8,903 nucleotides of DNA, taken from Dehalococcoidia bacterium. Lineage in GTDB: Bacteria; Chloroflexota; Dehalococcoidia; Lucifugimonadales; UBA3495. The notes beneath the pieces are model-generated. The model worked only from the letters and a program-made list of their open reading frames with translations, searched no databases and was not told where the DNA came from. The translations under genes and the position numbers were made by a program. The DNA is taken from NCBI GenBank assembly GCA_022823105.1, contig JAJDXU010000113.1, forward strand, positions 1 through 8,903, given 5' to 3'. Positions 6,337-8,903 of this stretch are shown here, in pieces (the first letter of the stretch is position 1; every line of letters starts with the position of its first letter).

Positions 6337-7797
6337 CTACGCCGTGCGAGCCAGTCCCATTTTGGAGAAGTCCAACTGCACCGGCACCGGGTAGTTTCCG
6401 GTGAAACAGGCGTCGCAGAATCCCCCCTGCTGCTGTCCCCGGGCCACGTCCAGCAGTCCGCCGACGCTCAGATACCCCAGCGTATCCGCCCCGGTTAGCG
6501 CGCGGATCTCTTCGATCGTCTTGTTGGCGGCGATCAATTCTTCTCGCGTCGCCATGTCCACACCCAGATAACACGGGTGCTTGATGGGAGGTGCGCACAC
6601 CCGCAGGTGAATCTCCGTGGCCCCCGCTTTCTTGAGCAACTCCACAACGTGCGGCGTCGTCGTGCCCCTCACGATGCTGTCATCCACCACCACCAACCTC
6701 TGCCCCCGCAACACGGACGGCATCGGGTTGAACTTCTGCCGCACCCCCCGGTCCCGTCGTTGCTGCTCCGGCTCGATGAACGTCCGCCCCACGTACCGGT
6801 TTCTCACCAACCCGTTCGCAATGGGGATCCCTGACTCCTTGGCGTATCCCTGCGCCGCCGAGGTGGAGGAATCCGGAATCCCGATCACCAGGTCAGCGTC
6901 GATCGGATGCTCCCTGGCCAGCTGCGCGCCCATCTCCTCCCGCACGGTGTGCATCAACCGACCGTCCATCATGCTGTCCGGGCGCGCGAAATAAATCCAC
7001 TCAAAAACGCACAGGGCTCGCTCTCGACGCTCGTCGCCCCGGTAAACCTCCGACCTGATCCCATCTGCGTCAATCACCACCACTTCCCCGGGCTCCAACT
7101 CACGTACGAAATCCGCCTGCATGTGATCCAATGCGCAGGTTTCCGAACCGAAAACCCACCCGTGCCCTTCGCTTTCCGGCAGCCGGCCCAGACACAGCGG
7201 GCGTATGCCCAACGGGTCCCGCGCGGCGATCAGCGCATCCGGCGTGAGGATCGCCAGCGAGAATGCTCCGTCCATCACCTTCATGCCGTGGAACAGGCGC
7301 TCCGGCCACGAGTCGCCGGGCGCGTTCGCCAGCAGGTGAGCAATCACTTCGGTATCGGTCGTGGTGTCAAACCGGCAACCCAGACGTTCCCGCAGTTGTT
7401 CCCGCAGTTGCACCGAGTTGATGATGTTACCGTTGTGCGCTATCGCCACTGTCCCGTTTGCCCCATCCACCACCAGCGGTTGGGCATTGCACGCGTCGCT
7501 GGCTCCGGTTGTCGAATACCGGGTATGCCCGATCGCCTTGTCGCCCCGAATCCCGTCGAGGTCTCCGTCCCGAAATGCCTCGGACACCAACCCCATCCCG
7601 GTATGAACGCGGATCGCACCATCTTCCGCCGCCGCGACCCCGGCCGATTCCTGCCCCCGATGTTGCAGCGCGAAGAGTCCGATGGCAGCCAACGTAGCGC
7701 TGTGCATCCCCGGACTGTGTATGCCAACGACCCCGCACTCCTCGCGCGGATGATCGAACGGGTCGTCGTGCCGGGGGCCGTAGGACGGCAGGCTCAT
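6337..7797 (-). CDS. purF: Amidophosphoribosyltransferase, Fe-S cluster type with propeptide
   Basis: PurF makes 5-phosphoribosylamine from PRPP and glutamine, the committed step of purine synthesis. The protein is 486 residues and complete. It is a fusion of an Ntn glutaminase and a phosphoribosyltransferase domain. The nucleophile is Cys21 in EECGVVG, so a 20-residue propeptide must be removed. Glutaminase motifs include LQHRGQES (44-51), GHTRYSTTG (90-98) and AHNGNI (120-125). The PRPP loop is VVVDDSIVRGTT (369-380). Cysteines 263, 409, 461 and 464 match the four ligands of the 4Fe-4S cluster in Bacillus-type PurF, which implies an oxygen-sensitive, cluster-dependent enzyme. The ATG at 7795-7797 has no Shine-Dalgarno site. 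A promoter just upstream predicts transcription starting at the A of the ATG (leaderless mRNA). It is the first gene of the likely purF-to-SDR operon. Confidence 0.98.
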   Translation of the reverse strand: MSLPSYGPRHDDPFDHPREECGVVGIHSPGMHSATLAAIGLFALQHRGQESAGVAAAEDGAIRVHTGMGLVSEAFRDGDLDGIRGDKAIGHTRYSTTGASDACNAQPLVVDGANGTVAIAHNGNIINSVQLREQLRERLGCRFDTTTDTEVIAHLLANAPGDSWPERLFHGMKVMDGAFSLAILTPDALIAARDPLGIRPLCLGRLPESEGHGWVFGSETCALDHMQADFVRELEPGEVVVIDADGIRSEVYRGDERRERALCVFEWIYFARPDSMMDGRLMHTVREEMGAQLAREHPIDADLVIGIPDSSTSAAQGYAKESGIPIANGLVRNRYVGRTFIEPEQQRRDRGVRQKFNPMPSVLRGQRLVVVDDSIVRGTTTPHVVELLKKAGATEIHLRVCAPPIKHPCYLGVDMATREELIAANKTIEEIRALTGADTLGYLSVGGLLDVARGQQQGGFCDACFTGNYPVPVQLDFSKMGLARTA

Positions 7798-7803
7798 GTC
7801 TGC

Positions 7804-7832
7804 ATTCTATTGGGCCGGCCGCGCGGGGTCAA
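7804..7832 (-). promoter_or_regulatory. purF operon promoter, predicted leaderless
   Basis: On the minus strand, TTGACC (7827-7832, five of six -35 bases) is followed after exactly 17 nt by TAGAAT (7804-7809, five of six -10 bases). The normal start point, 7 nt after the -10 box, is the A of the purF ATG at 7797. The spacer contains the palindromes CCGCGCGG and GGCCGGCC, which might be an operator; that is speculative. The promoter lies in the 64-nt gap between jag and purF. Confidence 0.75.
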
Positions 7833-7861
7833 CGCTGCTGCATCCATCTGATGTTGGGAGT

Positions 7862-8611
7862 CTAATCCGGCTCGGAGATGATCTGGATTTTACGGCTCTC
7901 CCCGTATCCCACGCTCTCGGTCCTGATGCCCTGCCTGCCGTCCAGATAAAGGTGAATTACCCGCCGGTCCGACGGCGGCATGGGTTCCAGCGTGATACTC
8001 CGGCCGGTCTGCGAAACGCGGCTCGCCACCCGGTCGGCCATCTCCCGCAGCGAGTCTTCCCTTCGCTGGCGATATTGCTCAACGTCCAGCGCGACCCTGA
8101 TATTCTCCTCTTCGAATTGCTGCCGGACGATACTCTGCACAATGAACTGCAGCGATTGCAGCGTGTTGCCCCGCCGGCCGATCAGCAGCCCGGAATCCGG
8201 ACCATTGATGTCAATGACCGGGCCCCCCGTAAATTCGTCGTGGGCGGACCGCAGTGTAACGTCCACTTCGGCTCCGACCGTTGACAGGATTCGCTCAACT
8301 GCCTGAACCGCCGCCTCCGCCGGGGTTCCCGCTGCAATGGGGACAGGATCCCGCTCTTCCGCCTCGGCCTCCACATCGCCGGGTTGTTCTCCATCATCCT
8401 CCGGCTCAGGTTCGGGTTCCGCCGCGGGCGCCTCCCCTCCGGAGACTCGGGTAACCCGGACCTCGGCCAACTCGCCGCCGATCCCCAGGAACCCCTGCCG
8501 ACCCCTACTTAGTATTTCTACCTCTACCTCGCTGCGGTCGGCGCCGAGAGCTGCGAGCGCCTGCTCTTCGGCCTCTTCTACGGTTCTCCCGGTTTGAACT
8601 ATCTGATCCAT
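7862..8611 (-). CDS. jag: Jag/KhpB (EloR) RNA-binding protein: Jag-N, KH and R3H domains
   Basis: This 249-residue protein shows the standard Jag/KhpB layout. The Jag-N domain covers about 1-55 (VQTGRTVEEAEEQALAALG and RGRQGFLGIGG, 36-46). A disordered acidic linker covers about 59-90. The KH domain, about 98-170, has the RNA-binding loop LIGRRGNTLQ (143-152, GRRG at 145-148). The R3H domain, about 180-249, has DRRVIHLYL (215-223, including Arg217 and His220). Family members bind RNA and are tied to cell elongation and envelope synthesis in Gram-positive bacteria. The gene commonly lies next to yidC, as here. The ATG at 8609-8611 has AGGAG (8622-8626) 10 nt upstream. The first 35 codons overlap the 3' end of yidC in another frame, so translation is probably coupled. 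The call is firm; the cellular role here is inferred from the family. Confidence 0.95.
   Translation of the reverse strand: MDQIVQTGRTVEEAEEQALAALGADRSEVEVEILSRGRQGFLGIGGELAEVRVTRVSGGEAPAAEPEPEPEDDGEQPGDVEAEAEERDPVPIAAGTPAEAAVQAVERILSTVGAEVDVTLRSAHDEFTGGPVIDINGPDSGLLIGRRGNTLQSLQFIVQSIVRQQFEEENIRVALDVEQYRQRREDSLREMADRVASRVSQTGRSITLEPMPPSDRRVIHLYLDGRQGIRTESVGYGESRKIQIISEPD
8505..8611 (-). other. 107-nt same-strand overlap of yidC end and jag start
   Basis: Both readings look real. In the jag frame this stretch encodes the conserved acidic helix of the Jag-N domain; in the yidC frame it encodes an Arg-rich tail with 13 Arg and 1 Lys. Purine-rich GA repeats read as Glu codons (GAA/GAG) in one frame and Arg codons (AGA/CGA) in the other, so the two compositions are physically linked. 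The overlap would also couple translation of the two genes. Confidence 0.8.
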
Positions 8612-8903
8612 CGCTGCTACTCTCCTGTTGGTCGGGAGCTGCCGCCGCTGGCGCGGGTTCCGGAGGTTCCTCGCCGCGTCGCGGGAACAATGGGAATAGC
8701 GGCCCCCAACCGGTAATGAAATACTGTATGCCTATCCCGATGAGGTTGGACACGACCCAGTACAGCGGCAACCCGCTCGGCCAACCCAGGGAGAAAGCTC
8801 CCAGGAAGATCGGCATCATCCACAACATCATCGTTTGACTTGACTGCTGTCGCGGATCCGGCGACGGCATCTGCGTCATTTTCTGTTGTACCCAGGTCGT
8901 CAC
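8505..8903 (-). CDS. yidC: Membrane protein insertase YidC/Oxa1 family, C-terminal part, cut by the window edge
   Basis: About 132 C-terminal residues are visible; the N-terminal part and start lie beyond base 8903. YidC inserts and folds proteins in the cytoplasmic membrane, alone or with SecYEG. The visible QMPSPDPRQQSSQTMMLWMMPIFLGAF, the LGWPSGLPLYWVVSN signature and the GIQYFI segment match the last two transmembrane helices of YidC. A low-complexity acidic, Pro/Ala and Ser linker (about residues 77-103 of the visible part) follows. The protein ends in a strongly basic tail (NRENRRRGRRAGARSSRRRP, then QRGRGRNTK), as in many Oxa1-type insertases where the tail touches the ribosome. That tail is encoded inside the start of jag, an overlap of 107 nt. 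The gene stops at TAG 8505-8507. Confidence 0.94.
   Translation of the reverse strand: MTTWVQQKMTQMPSPDPRQQSSQTMMLWMMPIFLGAFSLGWPSGLPLYWVVSNLIGIGIQYFITGWGPLFPLFPRRGEEPPEPAPAAAAPDQQESSSDGSDSSNRENRRRGRRAGARSSRRRPQRGRGRNTK

Noticed and set aside
5852..6598. Minus-strand open frame of 248 codons across the purF-purM junction
   Set aside because: Out-of-frame shadow of purF and purM with Arg/Gly-rich sequence; both real genes are unmistakable.

Overview
The window looks like a GC-rich bacterial chromosome. An F420-type luciferase-like oxidoreductase, an Fe-S type PurF and a yidC-jag-purF-purM gene order suggest a Chloroflexota-like organism (SAR202 or Dehalococcoidia type). That placement is inference only, because no rRNA or marker phylogeny is present. 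There are no tRNA or rRNA genes, CRISPR arrays, transposases or phage genes.

Left part (1-1239, minus strand): the 5' end of a luciferase-like monooxygenase gene leaves the window at base 1. It has its own extended -10 promoter and a good Shine-Dalgarno site. Upstream of it is a SprT-like zinc metalloprotease gene with a C-terminal zinc ribbon. A divergent intergenic region (1064-1239) carries a strong plus-strand promoter. Middle (1240-2043, plus strand): the only plus-strand gene encodes a 267-residue protein that I cannot assign to a known function. It consists of two copies of one domain, each with an FDCF...PHYHYGP signature. It converges on the long minus-strand operon, and a 27-bp perfect palindrome lies exactly midway between the two stop codons.

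Right part (2121-8903, minus strand): reading leftward, the genes are yidC (3' part), jag/khpB, purF, purM, an 81-residue His/Gly-rich protein, purH, a YprB-type RNase H-like exonuclease and a short-chain dehydrogenase. yidC and jag overlap by 107 nt. purF has a near-consensus promoter placed so that its mRNA should start at the A of the ATG. The genes from purF to the dehydrogenase are 3-37 nt apart and form one likely operon.

PurF (step 1), PurM (step 5) and PurH (steps 9-10) make part of the de novo IMP pathway; the other steps must be encoded elsewhere. Four genes downstream of purF appear to start with TTG: purM, purH, the exonuclease and the dehydrogenase. The dehydrogenase shows an apparent one-base frameshift in a G4A6 run just after its start. 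The points most worth a second look are the duplicated-domain protein, the yidC/jag overlap, the leaderless purF promoter, the dehydrogenase frameshift, and the small protein in the position where purN often sits.
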